DNA from: Acanthochromis polyacanthus
Taxonomy: Eukaryota > Chordata > Actinopteri > Pomacentridae
Reading direction: 5' to 3'
Assembly (NCBI RefSeq): GCF_021347895.1
Contig: NC_067117.1
Location: forward strand, 38,335,567-38,399,566
Length of the DNA stretch: 64,000 nt
Below, piece by piece: positions 20,790 through 32,639 of the stretch. A model generated the notes under the pieces. It was not told the DNA's origin, did no database searches, and worked only from the letters and a program-made list of their open reading frames with translations. Position numbers and translations under genes: made by a program. The first letter of the stretch is position 1, and each line of letters opens with the position of its first letter.

Positions 20790-22439
20790 GTTCGCTTACC
20801 GTTTGTACTTGTTGCGTGGCCCACGTGCGCAATGTAACCCGAGGTGGCTAACTAATCAAGCTAATGTTAGCTAATTTCTCCCCTCTCAAACTATGAACAC
20901 TATGTATGGTACACAACTCAATCACTCTTAGGGCTTATATAAACCATATTGACCTTATTTCGTGTCTAGTCCGACGCTATCTAGTTAGTTAAAAAGTTTA
21001 CTGACAATGGCACAATTACGCTAGCATTCACTCAGTCACATTAGCTCTTTTAGAATTTGGTATTTTCAGATACAAAACCGCCAGAAAATAACTGAAATGT
21101 TCAGTAAACAACTATATAAAGTAATTCTGACAAGGTGTTTCAGTTGAAATTCCAAATAATTAGTTTAGTAAGTAATGAGGAGAAGCTGAGCACTCTTTCC
21201 ACTTTGAGAAAATGGGGTACTCAACATTCCGACCAGTTTGAAAATGAGGAGGACATGGGCGGAGCTCTTCAGAGTGCTTCTAACACTGCCTAATTTAATG
21301 CTGGGAATTAACACCAACACTGGGAGGCGTTGTACTCCAGCTGTTGTTGAAATAACTGATAGAGTCAATGTACTTTGACACTGCATATTTAACACTGGGG
21401 AATTTACTGTGCTACTCCCTGTTGCTCCGTCCAGTGGAAGTGGAAGTATTTTCGTCATGCCTTTCGTCCTCCGCTCCCCTGTAGCCGCTAAGATGATTCC
21501 TCTTTGCGGTGTGGGTTGTGAGTCCTCAACAGCTGTTTTGTTGTTTCTCACACAACACTTCATCCAGTGCTTTTCTATTACGGTGAGCAATTTAAAGCAT
21601 CAGAAACATGATAATAAAGAAGAAATTAACTAATAAACTAAACAAGATAATACAAGAATCCCACAATCTGCTTGTACCATTTATTAGGTTTCATTATTCC
21701 TTGTTTTATTAAACAGAGAACAGAAACATGACAACTATAATAACTAGTATGCCATGTTGTCAAGGTGGACATCGACTTACAAGTACGCACACTGACTTTT
21801 TTTTCAACACTTGACTACAAATGCTTTTAAAGTGTGGCAATGATTTATTTTTCTCACCATGAGTGTAGAAGAAAATGGTGTGTATTTGTATGTATCTGTC
21901 AGGGTTTTTATTGGTGTTCTGTGAGCTTAGGTAAAGGAGACAAAGTAAAGGATGGGGAGAGAAGCAGGTGAAAATGTATGGATTCTACTTGAGCTTATCA
22001 GTGAACATACTGTATAAAAAAGGCCAACTGAAGAAAATTAAACTGTCATGTTGTTGGATGCGAGGCAAGGCTACTGGCCAAGACAGTGAATATCTTGTTT
22101 GCATGGAAAGCATGCTGACATACACATAATGTGCTCGGTTTGTTTCTGTAGAAGAGCATACGTATGTGTGCATTTCCATATTCTCTGCTGCTACCACCGA
22201 ATACTGTGCGTTTAGTCTCAACGGTTTCCTGAAGCAGCAGTGCAAATTCTAACAGTCTGCATTTCAAGGTTTTCTGTAAATTTCATGGAATTTCATGGAT
22301 ACATCCTATAAGAAAACTTAGCGATCATTTGACTTTTGAGACAGTAAAAAGGATTGACAAGACAGAGGGAAATTTTAAATTGTGGCACTGAGTAATCCTG
22401 CATTTTAGCATTGCATTCCTCGAAATAAAAAAACGGGCC
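20790..22439. other. Unassigned DNA, 1.65 kb
   Basis: No frame with recognisable protein similarity, no RNA gene and no clear inverted or direct repeat that I can see. The longest minus-strand frame (21590-21165) has ordinary composition and no motif. Confidence 0.45.
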
Positions 22440-23005
22440 AAAATTGATGCAACAGAAGCAGAAGTGCTTCTTCCTTCACGGACTTCAAGCCGTCAGTTCC
22501 ATCTGTAATAATGGGAAATGTGAGGTCTCTTCCGAAAATGATGGAAGAGCTGACCAGGCTGTAATGGGAGAATCGGGAGAGCAGCCTCATGATGTTCACA
22601 GAGTCATGGCTGAACGACCTCACTCCGGACTCCCTTTTAACTCTGGACGGATTCCATCTCATCAGAGCAGACCGGAACACGTGGTCACTTCAAGACCACA
22701 GACTGGGATGTGCTGTGTGGTCCACGTGGGGAAGGCATCGATGCACTGACAGACACTATCACGGACTACATTAACTTCTGTGCAGAGAACATCGTACCGA
22801 CCAGGAAAGTACAGTGTTTCTCTAACAACAAACCCTGGGTGACCCCGGAACTGAAGGCCCTGCTGAAGGAGAAGAGGATGGTTTTTGGATGTGGGCAAAA
22901 AGAGGAGCTGAGGAGGGTGCAGAAGGAGATAAAAAGAAGGCGGCGGACAAGCCCAGCTACAGGACCAAGATGGAATCTCACCTGCAGGACAATACAATAG
23001 TATGT
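22440..23005 (+). pseudogene. Non-LTR retrotransposon (CR1/L2-like) fragment
   Basis: One frame gives PSVIMGNVRSLPKMMEELT, then TESWLNDLTPDSLLTLDGFH and LIRADR, the start of an APE-type endonuclease. After a deletion near 22690 another part follows: SNNKPWVTPELKALLKEKRM and KEELRRVQKEIKRRRR, the linker before the reverse transcriptase. Frames differ between the blocks. The RT itself is missing. The family assignment within CR1/L2/Rex-like LINEs is not certain. Confidence 0.65.
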
Positions 23006-23079
23006 GTCTGCAGAGCCAGAGGCTGCACCAAGGGCTGTTTGTTTTATAATGTTTTAATTGTTAAACATTATAAACATTG

Positions 23080-24240
23080 GTAAAACTTTATATGAAGGTG
23101 CTTGTAATAAACTAATAATAACTAATTACTACTTATTAAACTAAATTAATAAGTAGTAATTAAAAGTAATTAAAAGTTAATAAGTGCTTAATAAGGACTT
23201 TATAACACTTACTAAGAGCTCATTAATGTTAATAAGGCTATGTAAGTGTAAAAAACACTTCCTTAACATATTTATTAATGTTAATAAGATACTGAAGCCA
23301 GTTGTAATAAGCACTAATTATACGTTAATGATGTTTTTAGTAAGGCCTTATTAAATGCTTATTAACACTAAAAGACTATACAAGTGCTGATAAAGAATAT
23401 TCATTAATGTATTTATTAACACTATATAAGTGGTGATTATATTTTAATACGCCTTTAATAAACCTCTAGAAAAGAATTTATTCAAGGATTGAGTTACTTA
23501 TCAACATTAATGAGATGTTTATTGGCATACTTGGGTAATGATAGTAATGCCTTATAAAGACTAATAAACTCTTGTATTATGCACTTGTTGATATTTAACC
23601 CTTTAAGCTTCAGTCAATTCCAGCCGTTTTCAGGACAAAAAATCGCTAATATTCTATTTTTAAATAAAAAAAATTACGAAAAATACGGGGAATATTGGAC
23701 GCGCATCGGGAGGTGCATTTCCTTGAAAACGACCGATTCGGGGATTTTATACCGACTTCAGGACATGTTTTGGACAAAATAGTTTACTGGCTTGTGTCAT
23801 CTGATGTAAAAGGTTGGATTATGGCCGTTTTTTGTGGAATCTTTTTTTTGTGTGTAATAATAAACCCGGAAATGTGAGTCGCGCTGTGTGCTTTGAAGCC
23901 GTGTATAGAGAACGGATGGATGAATATTTGTTTTTGTCGGACAAATGTGTTTTTCTCACCCGCTGTGGTAATCGCATCTGAAAGTGGTTTATACCGGCGG
24001 ATTCATGAGAATCTAAGCTTTCCATCGGCGTATAGTGTTTGTATAATCGCGTTTGCACCCGTCGGACATTCCTGAAATTCCTATGCAAATTAGTAGGTGT
24101 ACCGCCGGCGGTACACTGAAGCTTAAAGGGTGTTAACAATGCTGCTCTGCAGCTACTGGATCTAAAGTGGGAACAGTGCTTTGTTAGGGTTAATAAACTC
24201 TTATTAGGATTAACAAACTCATCACAATGAATAGATAACA
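23080..24240 (+). repeat. AT-rich dispersed repeat, copy 1 (interrupted)
   Basis: A long stretch rich in TTAATAAG-type words (23080-23594, 24133-24240) that matches 54130-54770 in reverse orientation over hundreds of bases, e.g. TAAACCTCTAGAAAAG and AACAATGCTGCTCTGCAGC. No ORF. A piggyBac-type MITE interrupts it at a TTAA. Confidence 0.8.
23599..24132 (+). mobile_element. piggyBac-type MITE, copy 1
   Basis: The ends CCCTTTAAGCTTCAGT and ACTGAAGCTTAAAGGG are exact inverts. TTAA lies before the left end (23595-23598) and two bases after the right end (24133-24136). The second AT-rich repeat copy near 54430-54450 shows the empty site GATAGTTAACAATG. TTAA targeting with CCC...GGG ends is the piggyBac pattern. 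No transposase is encoded; short open frames inside are not genes. Confidence 0.85.
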
Positions 24241-24833
24241 TTATAAAACATGTTTACTTCACAAGATTTAATTCAACTTAGAAAAGCATCAAAGAGAATA
24301 GTGAAGAATATTTTCTGAAATCCTGTTACTTCGAAAAGATTTGGGTTTTCAGATATTTTGTAGGTAAATATAAAAAAACTTGAGTGGACAGCGAACTGTA
24401 GAACCACGCTATTACACTTCGTTAACTTATCAACTTTCCTCTGTTTACTTGTACCACCTGTAAAATCCCAAATGCTCGCTGAAGTCATGGAATTTCAGAA
24501 TGGGATTTCCCATAGAGTAAGGCAGGTGGTTAGCAAAACAGACCAGATAAACCGAAGAGTCAAGGTGATTTTACATATACAAAAATACAGAACAAAATAT
24601 AACTCAAATTCAAGTTTTGCATGATAAACACTGTCTGCACTGCAACATTGCTTTTGCTGAATTTGCTATAAAATATGTGAACTCACATCATGAAGTATGA
24701 AACACTTGTCCACAATTTCAAAACCCAGGTTTCTGGTAAAACGAAAACAGAGACAAGGACCTCAAGATAAATAACAAAATAATAATAATAATAAAAACAA
24801 TATTGCAAACCTCTAACTCAAAAGAACATCCAG
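24241..24833. other. 3' flank of the CCDC106-like gene
   Basis: AT-rich, with a short (AAT)n near 24779. It probably contains the gene's 3' untranslated region, but I see no clear minus-strand AATAAA. Nothing else. Confidence 0.4.
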
Positions 24834-25132
24834 TCACTCAAAACTGCATTGGCCAAGAGCCAGCAGTTCCCTGGACCTCTTCAGTGTTCTGTTACGAATG
24901 GCATCCCGACATTCACCTGCAAAATCGCCAAGTTTGTACTTTGTAGTCTGCTGCTCCTTTAGTTCAGCATACCTCTCTGGGGCGGCGATGGCAAGCTCGG
25001 CAATAGGTGCATTTAATGTAATTGTGTTGCGGTCTACTTCGACCTTTCTGCATGCAGCCATAATTGACTTCTTCCTTTTGTAGATCCTCAGGACGTTAGC
25101 ATAGCGCTCTATGACCTCCCCTGGACCACGTG
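24834..25132 (-). CDS. CCDC106-like gene, exon 3 (C-terminal domain)
   Basis: The minus-strand acceptor (TTATCTTAG) is followed by coding sequence in the phase left by exon 2: RGPGEVIERYANVLRIYKRK, then KVEVDRNTITLNAPIAELAI and APERYAEL, stop at 24834-24836. The core VDRNTI...APIAELAI...PE is what I recall as the conserved C-terminus of CCDC106-like proteins, which in fishes form many paralogues. Human CCDC106 is described as a p53-interacting protein; whether that holds here is unknown. No disabling change is visible. This exon holds 99 of 234 residues. Confidence 0.68.
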
Positions 25133-25766
25133 CTAAGATAATTAAAAAGGCGTAAAGTTAGCATTAGCCTGTGAAATCAACGGTACTATGCACAGTTCCA
25201 TTACATTAAAACTTGCTCCCTTTCAAACACTATCCGTATTCAGCAACCCTTACCCATTTTAGGACAGCAATGTGTCCCAGATAGGATAAAATTGCAAAAA
25301 CAGTGGGCCACAGAAAACGTACTGTACTGAATACAGTACAATAATCAGTACAATAGTACAAAGACTTCCTAAAACTAATTCAGATATACAGAGTCAATTG
25401 TGAGAATATTTTGTATTTTGACATTTTTAACAAATAAATATGTATAAGCATCTGCTAAGAAAAATAAAGCTTTAGTTCAATTTAGAACATATATTAATTT
25501 ATGTCTAAAAGTGAGAAACACATTAAGGAAGAATGACTTTGAACCGCTTTACTTGACAGTGTCTTGGCGGAAAACTGTGCTTTTAACCACAAGAATACGG
25601 TCAAGATGTATTAATTTGTGACAGATTGAAACCAAACAAACAAGCACTACTTGGAGACACAAGTCTTTGTTTTAATGTCTATGTTTGCTTGTATGTTGTA
25701 TGCTTGTGTGTGTGGGTCTTGACAATGTAAGTATATATATAAGATATATATATAAGATGATGCTTG

Positions 25767-26098
25767 TGTAGCGATATTGCCTTATTAAACGTTAATTAAT
25801 TAAGTATGCACTCGTTGATTGTAGTTATTAATCGGGGCACCACCCGGCGTTTAATTTGCCGGGAAATTATTAATTAATCTTAATAAAAATATTATTAATT
25901 GATTGAAAATTTTGATTAGTTAGTCAGTCTAATATCTGAATGTCGAGAATCCTCGAAAAACATTGACCCCAGTCAACACATATAAACGCAAAAGAGACTG
26001 TAATTTTGGTCTAAATGAAAGATATTTATTAACCAATATAATGATAAACACAGGGATTAATACAGTGACAAATATGGAATGAATAAATGCTGTGGGTG

Positions 26099-26140
<42 letters not shown>

Positions 26141-28147
26141 TAGGTGCGTGTGTGTGAGTGTAGGTTATTTATATTTGCATCTCTAATCTGAGATTATGGC
26201 ACTGAGTAATCAGACCGCGTAAAAAAATATCGAGGAGTTTAATAATTTGGAATATGAACGACAGGTAAGTGATTAAACGGAGTGATTAATATTAAATCAA
26301 GCTATTATTTTTGACATCAACCATTAGCTTAGATCACACGTCAGCTGGTCTTACTTTGCGTTGGAGAAGAGGGATCACTCGAAGCTCAGAGACTGGGATG
26401 TGGTTGCTGTGGCGCGGCGCTCATTGGTTCCGAGAGGAGGGCAGGCCACCGCGCTGTTTGGCTGCTATGGCAACGCTTCGTCGTCCTGCCTGCTTCAAAC
26501 CTCGAGTGTCCAAGGGGGTCTGGCTTGACCCGGTTTGTCTGGTGGTCAGCTGACAGTGGCGAGGGCTGGAACAGCCTGCGTTCTTCTGGGTTGACTTTGT
26601 CAAAAATAATTGTCTGGAAGGCTGAAGGTTCACGTTCTATTTCTGCCGGTCAGTGCAGCTGAGGCCACACAGACTGGAACTCTTCAGCGGGAAGCATAAA
26701 AACGACGGAACAAAATCGAATTGGTTCCTATCAAAAATAAATCGCAGATAAAACAAAATTGTAGATCTAGTTGTTGGAGATGAGCAAAAATATCTATTCA
26801 GAACAACAAGAAAAATTGAATAAGAAGTTGTGGTTAACAGAGGGCCAGACTCTATAACCGTGATGAGTAAAGTTTTGGAGAGGAAGAAAAAGAAGGGCGC
26901 GCCTAAAGAAAAAGATTCGCTTAACGTAGTTCTTGTAGCGAGTTAAAAGAAGTAAGAGCGTAAGAGTCGTAAGAGGGTAAGAGAGAGAGAACAAAGAAGC
27001 GTGAAGCTTCTTATAGTTTTTTTGGCTAAAGGAGGCGGGGAACTAGAAGTTTAAGCGCGAGTTTGAGACCCTGGGGGATCCTCCTCCCTGGGGGCTCCGG
27101 ATAGGAGATAAGAGCTGATCAGATAGGGAATTAAAAATATTAAAACGCGCAAAAAGTGATCTGTTTACTCTGTCATAATCCAGGACACTACTTTTAGCAC
27201 AATCAAAGTGTATAACACGATAAAACATGCTAGCTACCAAAAATATGTGAGTTATTTGTTTAATTATAGGTTTGTGTACTCTATCTAGTGATTATGTGGG
27301 TCACAGTGTACATATGACAACATGGTGTACATAAGGTAGTAAATAAACAATTTCCAACTCTTTTCGACCTGTATAAAACACAATTTTCTGATTAATTTCA
27401 GTGAATTCCTTGATAATGTCATGGTATTCCGATGTCAATAGGGGGCAATGTTGAGCTGTGGAAGAAATGGGTCAGGAAGACAATAAACTTTAAGAATTAA
27501 TATCTCAGGACAGGAATATGCTAGAGACGTCAGAGTTGGACCAACATGTATAACAAATTATTATTTCAACTTTGATAACTTCAAAATCTCAAGATAAATT
27601 TCAGAAGCATGATTTTTAGAAAGAGTGTCCTTATGGGCAGCAAACAGACTGAGTGTCTTTCTGCAGCCCTCCCGGGGTGACGGAAAGGTCCTTAGGTATT
27701 TATGACTCTCGGTATCTGATCGAGAGGGAGGGAGACTGCATGGCATCTGTGAAGATGAGTTCAGTTAATTAAAGGATAGGAACCAAAAGGGAATAAACAG
27801 TCCTTTAAATGCAAATTTAGGAAGGTGTGAGACATTTGTGTCCCCTTCAGTTCCCTGCAAGGGGTCTCAGTGTCTTCTGTGAAGGTAGGAATACAGGAAA
27901 ACATACAAATACAACAATACATGTGAGAGTCTGCAAAAAGGGGTTTTCTGGCCAGGTCACAGGTCCCCGTAAATGAATTTTACGAGGCTTTTGGTGGAAG
28001 GTGCAGATGTTTCTGAAGCCATAAAAATCCACTTTGGGCTCTTAGACTGTTTGTTTAAGCTTTCTGAGAGGAGAGAGTTTTGTTTTTCCTGTGAGATGAT
28101 GTTCCTGAGGAATGTTGGGGCCTCTTGAATCTGGATGTCTGCCTACA
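25767..28147 (-). repeat. Putative solo LTR, 2.38 kb, of an endogenous retrovirus-like element
   Basis: The segment starts TGTAGCGATATTG and ends GCCTACA, so TGTAG/CTACA ends are inverts. It is flanked by CTTG on both sides (25763-25766, 28148-28151). On the minus strand an AATAAA lies near 26030, about 260 bp from the TGTAG end, fitting a U3-R-U5 order read right to left. It has no internal coding sequence. A 4-bp TSD could be chance, so another copy with the same ends is needed to be sure. Confidence 0.45.
26102..26136 (+). repeat. (TG)n microsatellite
   Basis: About 17 TG units with imperfect TGTAGG extensions on both sides. Confidence 0.9.
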
Positions 28148-28313
28148 CTTGCAATCAAACCAAACAAATGTTCAAACCTTGTGCATGTCACATGCAATAC
28201 AATTACTTTGTACTGAGTAATAATTCATTCATGTATTCGCATGAGCTTAATTTAGGACACTAAAATTATAGCCATTGGCATGAATTTCTTGGGTACATAC
28301 AAGTAACCATTAC

Positions 28314-28580
28314 CTCTTGCAAAACACTTTCGTGTGTTTCTCTTGCTTTCTTTCTCCCTTATTCGTTTCTTCCCTTTCTTCTTTGTATTTTTTGACCTTC
28401 TCCTTTTCCTCTTCTTCTTGACATTGTCTGAAGATATGGTAGAACTTGAGGAATCTGAGGAGTAGTCGTCAGTGGAAGAGCAACTCTCTGCAGCTGATGT
28501 AGATGAGTCAAAAGAAGAAGCTGGCATGACAGACGGGTCAGGAGAAGGCCCATCATTTATGATCCTGGAGGCTTGTGATG
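28314..28580 (-). CDS. CCDC106-like gene, exon 2
   Basis: 267 bp, entered at acceptor TGTACAG and left at donor GAG-GTAATG, phase 1 on both sides. The product is a serine/aspartate-rich stretch (AAESCSSTDDYSSDSSSSTI) followed by a strongly basic block (KKKRKRRRSKNTKKKGKKR) that looks like a nuclear localisation signal. The joined frame reads SK-SSQASRIINDG at the 5' junction and CFAR-ARGPGEV at the 3' junction without stops. Confidence 0.66.
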
Positions 28581-29729
28581 CTGTACAAATACAACATAAT
28601 TAAGCACTGCTATCACACAGTTTACATGTTAAATGTATGCTACATATGTTCACATAGACTGTGAGGGGTACTGTTAGGGACACGTCTTTGTGTTTCTGTT
28701 GCCAAACCAAGCAAATTGAGTTTCAGGTGGAAAAGTTAATTAGGTAAATTAAGAAATGTGTGTAGGCTACAACCATAATACGAATGTTGGTTTACAGGGC
28801 AAATACATTTAGATTGGTAATGATTTCTAAAATAATTTCTAATTAAAAATAAAGTGTCCAATATTCGACCAATCTGATTAATCTGCTTGATAAAACAGTA
28901 GTCATGTGCAGTAAAACAGAAAATTGAGGAGACATTGTGACACATTACAATCAGAGACGTAACAATCGTATTCAAGGGGAGCTTTGGATAAATCACCTAT
29001 TGATCAAAGAAAGCATGACACAACAGATGGAAGTCAAAACAGAAGAACAAAAGCTGATGAAATGAGTGCTCCCTTCCCCACGTTGCATCCAATCACAAAC
29101 TTACAGTGACCGAGAATGGAGTAATAGGAGTGCCAAATCTAAATATAAATAAATAAAAAAATAAATGTGGGAATATAAAGAGAAATAAATAAATAAATAA
29201 ATAAATGTGGAAATATAAAGAGAAATAAATAAATAAATAAATAAAAAGGAAAATTTTGTCTTTGCTTTTACCTTTTCTGTTTTTCCTTTTATTTATTTAT
29301 TTATTTCTCTTTATATTTCCACATTTATTTATTTATTTATTTATTTATTTCTCTTTATATTTCCTCAGTCCACCAAGAAAAGGAGAAATGCAAATCAGTT
29401 TGCTCTGGGCGGGGATTCTGAACACAGGAGTCCTGCCTGACACCAGCTCCCAGCACGGCTGAAGTGAAGCCATGTCACCGTTGAGCTTCGGCTTATTCTG
29501 CCACTGATAAGAAAATAAACATTAATTTACCGAATTAGCAGCGTCCTTTCAGTGTCTGATGGCAGAATCAGCCGAAGCTCCACGGTGACACGGCTTCACT
29601 TCACCCGTGGTCGGAGCTGGCGTCAGGAAAGAAGCCTGTGTGCGGGTACGACTCCCCACCCTGAAAAGGAAGCCCCGCCCAGAGCAAACTGATTTGCATT
29701 TTTCTATTTCATGGTGTCAGGCCATTATG

Positions 29730-31120
29730 TATGGAGTAATAGGAGTGCCAAATCAAAATATAAATAAATAAATAATTAAATAAATAAATGTGGAAATATA
29801 AAGAGAAATAAATAATTAAATAAATGAATGTGGAAATATAAAGAGAAATAAATAATTAAATAAATAAATAAATATGGAAATATAAAGAGAAATAAATTAA
29901 TAAATACATAAATGTGGAAATATAAAGAGAAATAAATAAATAAATAAATAAAAAGGAAAATTTTGTCTTTGCTTTTACCTTTTCTGTTTTTTCCTTTTAT
30001 TTATTTATTTCTCTTTATATTTCCACATTTATTTATTTAATTATTTATTTCTCTTTATATTTCCACATTTATTTATTTATTTAATTATTTATTTATTTCC
30101 CTTTATATTTCCTCAGTCCACCAAGAAAAGGAAAAATGCAAATCAGTTTGCTCTGGGCGGGGATTCTGAACACAGGAGTCCTGCCTGACACCAGCTCCCA
30201 GCACAGCTGAAGTGAAGCCATGTCACCGTTGAGCTTCGGCTTATTCTGCCACTGATAAGAAAATAAACATTAATTTTCCGAATTAGCAGCGTCCTTTCAG
30301 TGTCCGATGGCAGAATCAGCCGAAGCTCCACGGTGACACGGCTTCACTTCAGCCGTGGTCGGAGCTGGCGTCAGGAAAGAAGCCTGTGTGCGGGTACGAC
30401 TCCCCACCCTGAAAGGAAGCCCCGCCCAGAGCAAACTGATTTGCATTTTTCTATTTCATGGTGTCAGGCCATTATGAAATAACCACCAAGAAATAAAATG
30501 CAAATCAGTTTGCTTTCACTTGGTGGACTGAGCTGTCAATCAAATGGCTCTAGGCGGGGCTCCCTCGTCGTTCCTGATCACAGGCATATGAACAGTAGAT
30601 ACGACACGCCCCTCTGAGCGGCGTCCCCACGGAGACGCTAAGCTAGCGGGGGCAAAGTTTCAGTGTTTTCCATTGATGTGTACGGCACGAAAATTAAAAC
30701 AAGAAGAATGCCGGCTCATTGTGCGGCATACAGTTCCACACTACATCGGACGATCAAGACAAGGAAACTTGGAATAACTTTCCACAGGTAAGAATAGTTT
30801 TGGGCTCGTTTTTTATTATTAAATCTTTTGAGGGTCTATGAGCGCTAACTAGTTAGCCATTAGCAAAACATTAACACGAGCTAACAGCTGGACAACCAAA
30901 TACCAGACGATTAATAGTAGCTGTAGTATAGCTGTACAAGCAGTAATACGAAAAGTACAAGCAGCAGCAGTAGTATAAGTAGCTGTTAGAGTCGTAGACG
31001 TAGTATCAGCATGTGTAATAATATTACAAGTTGTAGTAGCAGTGACAGTATCAGCAGCAGTAGTTGGTGTATTACCACGAGTAGTAGCATTACTATTAAT
31101 ACCACCAATACTACCACTAG
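29730..31120 (+). repeat. Left terminal inverted repeat of the inner copy (about 1.39 kb)
   Basis: Invert of 33893-35286. Outer third: short ATAAATA-rich tandem repeats with AATATAAAGAGAAATAAAT. Middle: two arms around 30150-30470 that are themselves inverse (GCAAATCAGTTTGCTCTGGG at both ends), so the TIR contains its own foldback. Inner part: promoter-like GC-rich region, THAP-like exon and a degenerate trinucleotide tract. Confidence 0.88.
30708..30787 (+). CDS. THAP-like first exon in the left TIR, inner copy
   Basis: ATG at 30708 and donor CACAG-GTAAGA at 30788 enclose 26 codons and a split Arg: MPAHCAAY, then TIKTRKLGITFHR. This is the pattern of the start of a THAP zinc finger (M-P-x2-C-x2-Y ... 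GITFHRFP), but the expected second Cys is Ser. All four TIRs carry the same exon: here, 35523-35602 (+), 34298-34219 (-) and 40760-40681 (-). No downstream THAP residues were found. Confidence 0.42.
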
Positions 31121-31276
31121 TATTCTCTTGTGAGATCTGATAAGGTAAAGTGAAATATTCCATTAACAACAATACTCCCTCCTGCATTGAAACAACAAAA
31201 GTACCAAAGAACAGAACTTTTGAAAAATAGTGTTCCTTTTTTTCTTTTTGTCTGTTTGTACATTAACTTCCTCAAG

Positions 31277-32565
31277 GGTGGGGAAAATGTTGCTGTGGCC
31301 CATTACATGGTGAGCCAGAGAGGAACAGGCCGACATTCCCACATCACTGGACGCAGTGTACATAATCAAAGGTGATACATGGTTATGTAACTAATTACGA
31401 TCATGAGTATCAGATATATTTTTAAAATACTGGAAAGGAAATTCCTGTTATATACATGCAGTTGTAAAATTTAGAGTAATTATGTATTATTATTATTATT
31501 ATTTTTTTCATCTACAGAATTAAAAGATTATGGCGAGATGTGTATGGAAATGTCCTTGACTTGTTCCACACACTATTTCTCAATTTGGAAGTGGAAGGGT
31601 TTCTAAACCCTGAAAATGAACTGGAGTTATTCGCTCTCCACTGGACCTACGTCCCACAGCTGCAGCAGCATCTTCAGGCATTCAAGGAAGCCTGGACTCA
31701 CCATAGTTTGAGGACAGAGAGAGGGCAATCCCCCATGCAACTGTGGCTTAGTCAGCCACGTGAGGGAAATGCTGCTGATCCAGTTGAGGTATGAATCCCC
31801 TCTTGTACCTTTACCTTCCTGTCTTCCTTTATATTTGTTTATGTTAACTTTATTATTTCTACTTTGGTACTGGATGGTTCACTTGACAGAGAAAAAAATC
31901 TAATGTGTGTGATCTCACTTTCTGATACAGAGTCCAGATTTGATTTCTTAACAAATTGAAATTACCAAAGCATATTTAACAAACACAGTGTAGATGTATG
32001 CTGTCTAACACTGCTAGGAGAACCTGGACATTTCAAAAATACTATACTTGGTTTAGTTGCACAATAATATCTATTCTTTATAGAGCTGTGACAGGTCCTG
32101 TAGTTTCTGTACTTTGTATTTTTAAATTTTAACATATAAACATATGCATAGATATTTCAATGGTGTAAAATAATATCTATAATATCTATGCAATTTTATA
32201 GTTCATGAATTTACTCCTTGCACATCTTGTTGTCCAACCCACATTTGAAATCAAGTTTTGCCATACCATGGAGTCCCTAATCTACTTTACTTTTTTTATT
32301 TTTTGAGGAGTGTGCATTTCTTAATATAAGAGCTTGCTTCCAAATTATGCTTTCCTTTCAGGTTGCTGCTGATTATGGAACAGACTGGACAGGACCTCAC
32401 ACCCCATACCCAGAAGGCGTCACTGTACCTGATGCACAACTACCCCGGCAGCTTACACAGGCTGAAGTTACATCATTGCCTGATCCGGCCGTCCCTTTTT
32501 CTGCTGCACTACGGGCATACATGGATACAGTGTATATTCTTAAGGACATTTTTCAACAAACCTAG
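31277..32565 (+). pseudogene. Integrase-like (DDE) gene, inner copy, 3' exons only
   Basis: Three exons with GT-AG borders: 31277-31371 ([25 protein letters not shown]), 31518-31788 (RLWRDVYGNVLDLFHTLFLN, HWTYVPQLQQHLQAFKEAW, LRTERGQSPMQLW) and 32362-32565 (ADYGTDWTGPHTPYPEG, ending IFQQT, stop). I recognise the C-terminal half of a retroviral-integrase-type domain widespread in fish genomes. The usual HNQRIERLW box reads HNQRIKRLW: the catalytic Glu is Lys here (AAA for GAA). Upstream exons with the two catalytic Asp are absent; the TIR starts immediately 5'. AATAAA lies near 32668. Product inactive. Confidence 0.75.
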
Positions 32566-32639
32566 ACATATCACAACTCACCTTAACAGAATCAGAATGA
32601 AACGAACAAGACTCAAAAGAATGCTGCAAATTTTTGGTG

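Larger units (their letters stand above)
25133..28313 (-). other. CCDC106-like intron 2
   Basis: GT-AG intron, phase 1, 3.2 kb. Besides the putative solo LTR (25767-28147) it holds about 630 bp of AT-rich DNA with a TA-rich run (25731-25757) and no gene. Confidence 0.6.

Noticed and set aside
23893..24075. 60-codon frame repeated at 50844-51026
   Set aside because: It lies within both piggyBac-type MITE copies and is shared only because the MITE is repeated; no start context or domain.
26311..26553. 80-codon plus-strand frame
   Set aside because: Within the putative solo LTR, with no domain; treated as chance.
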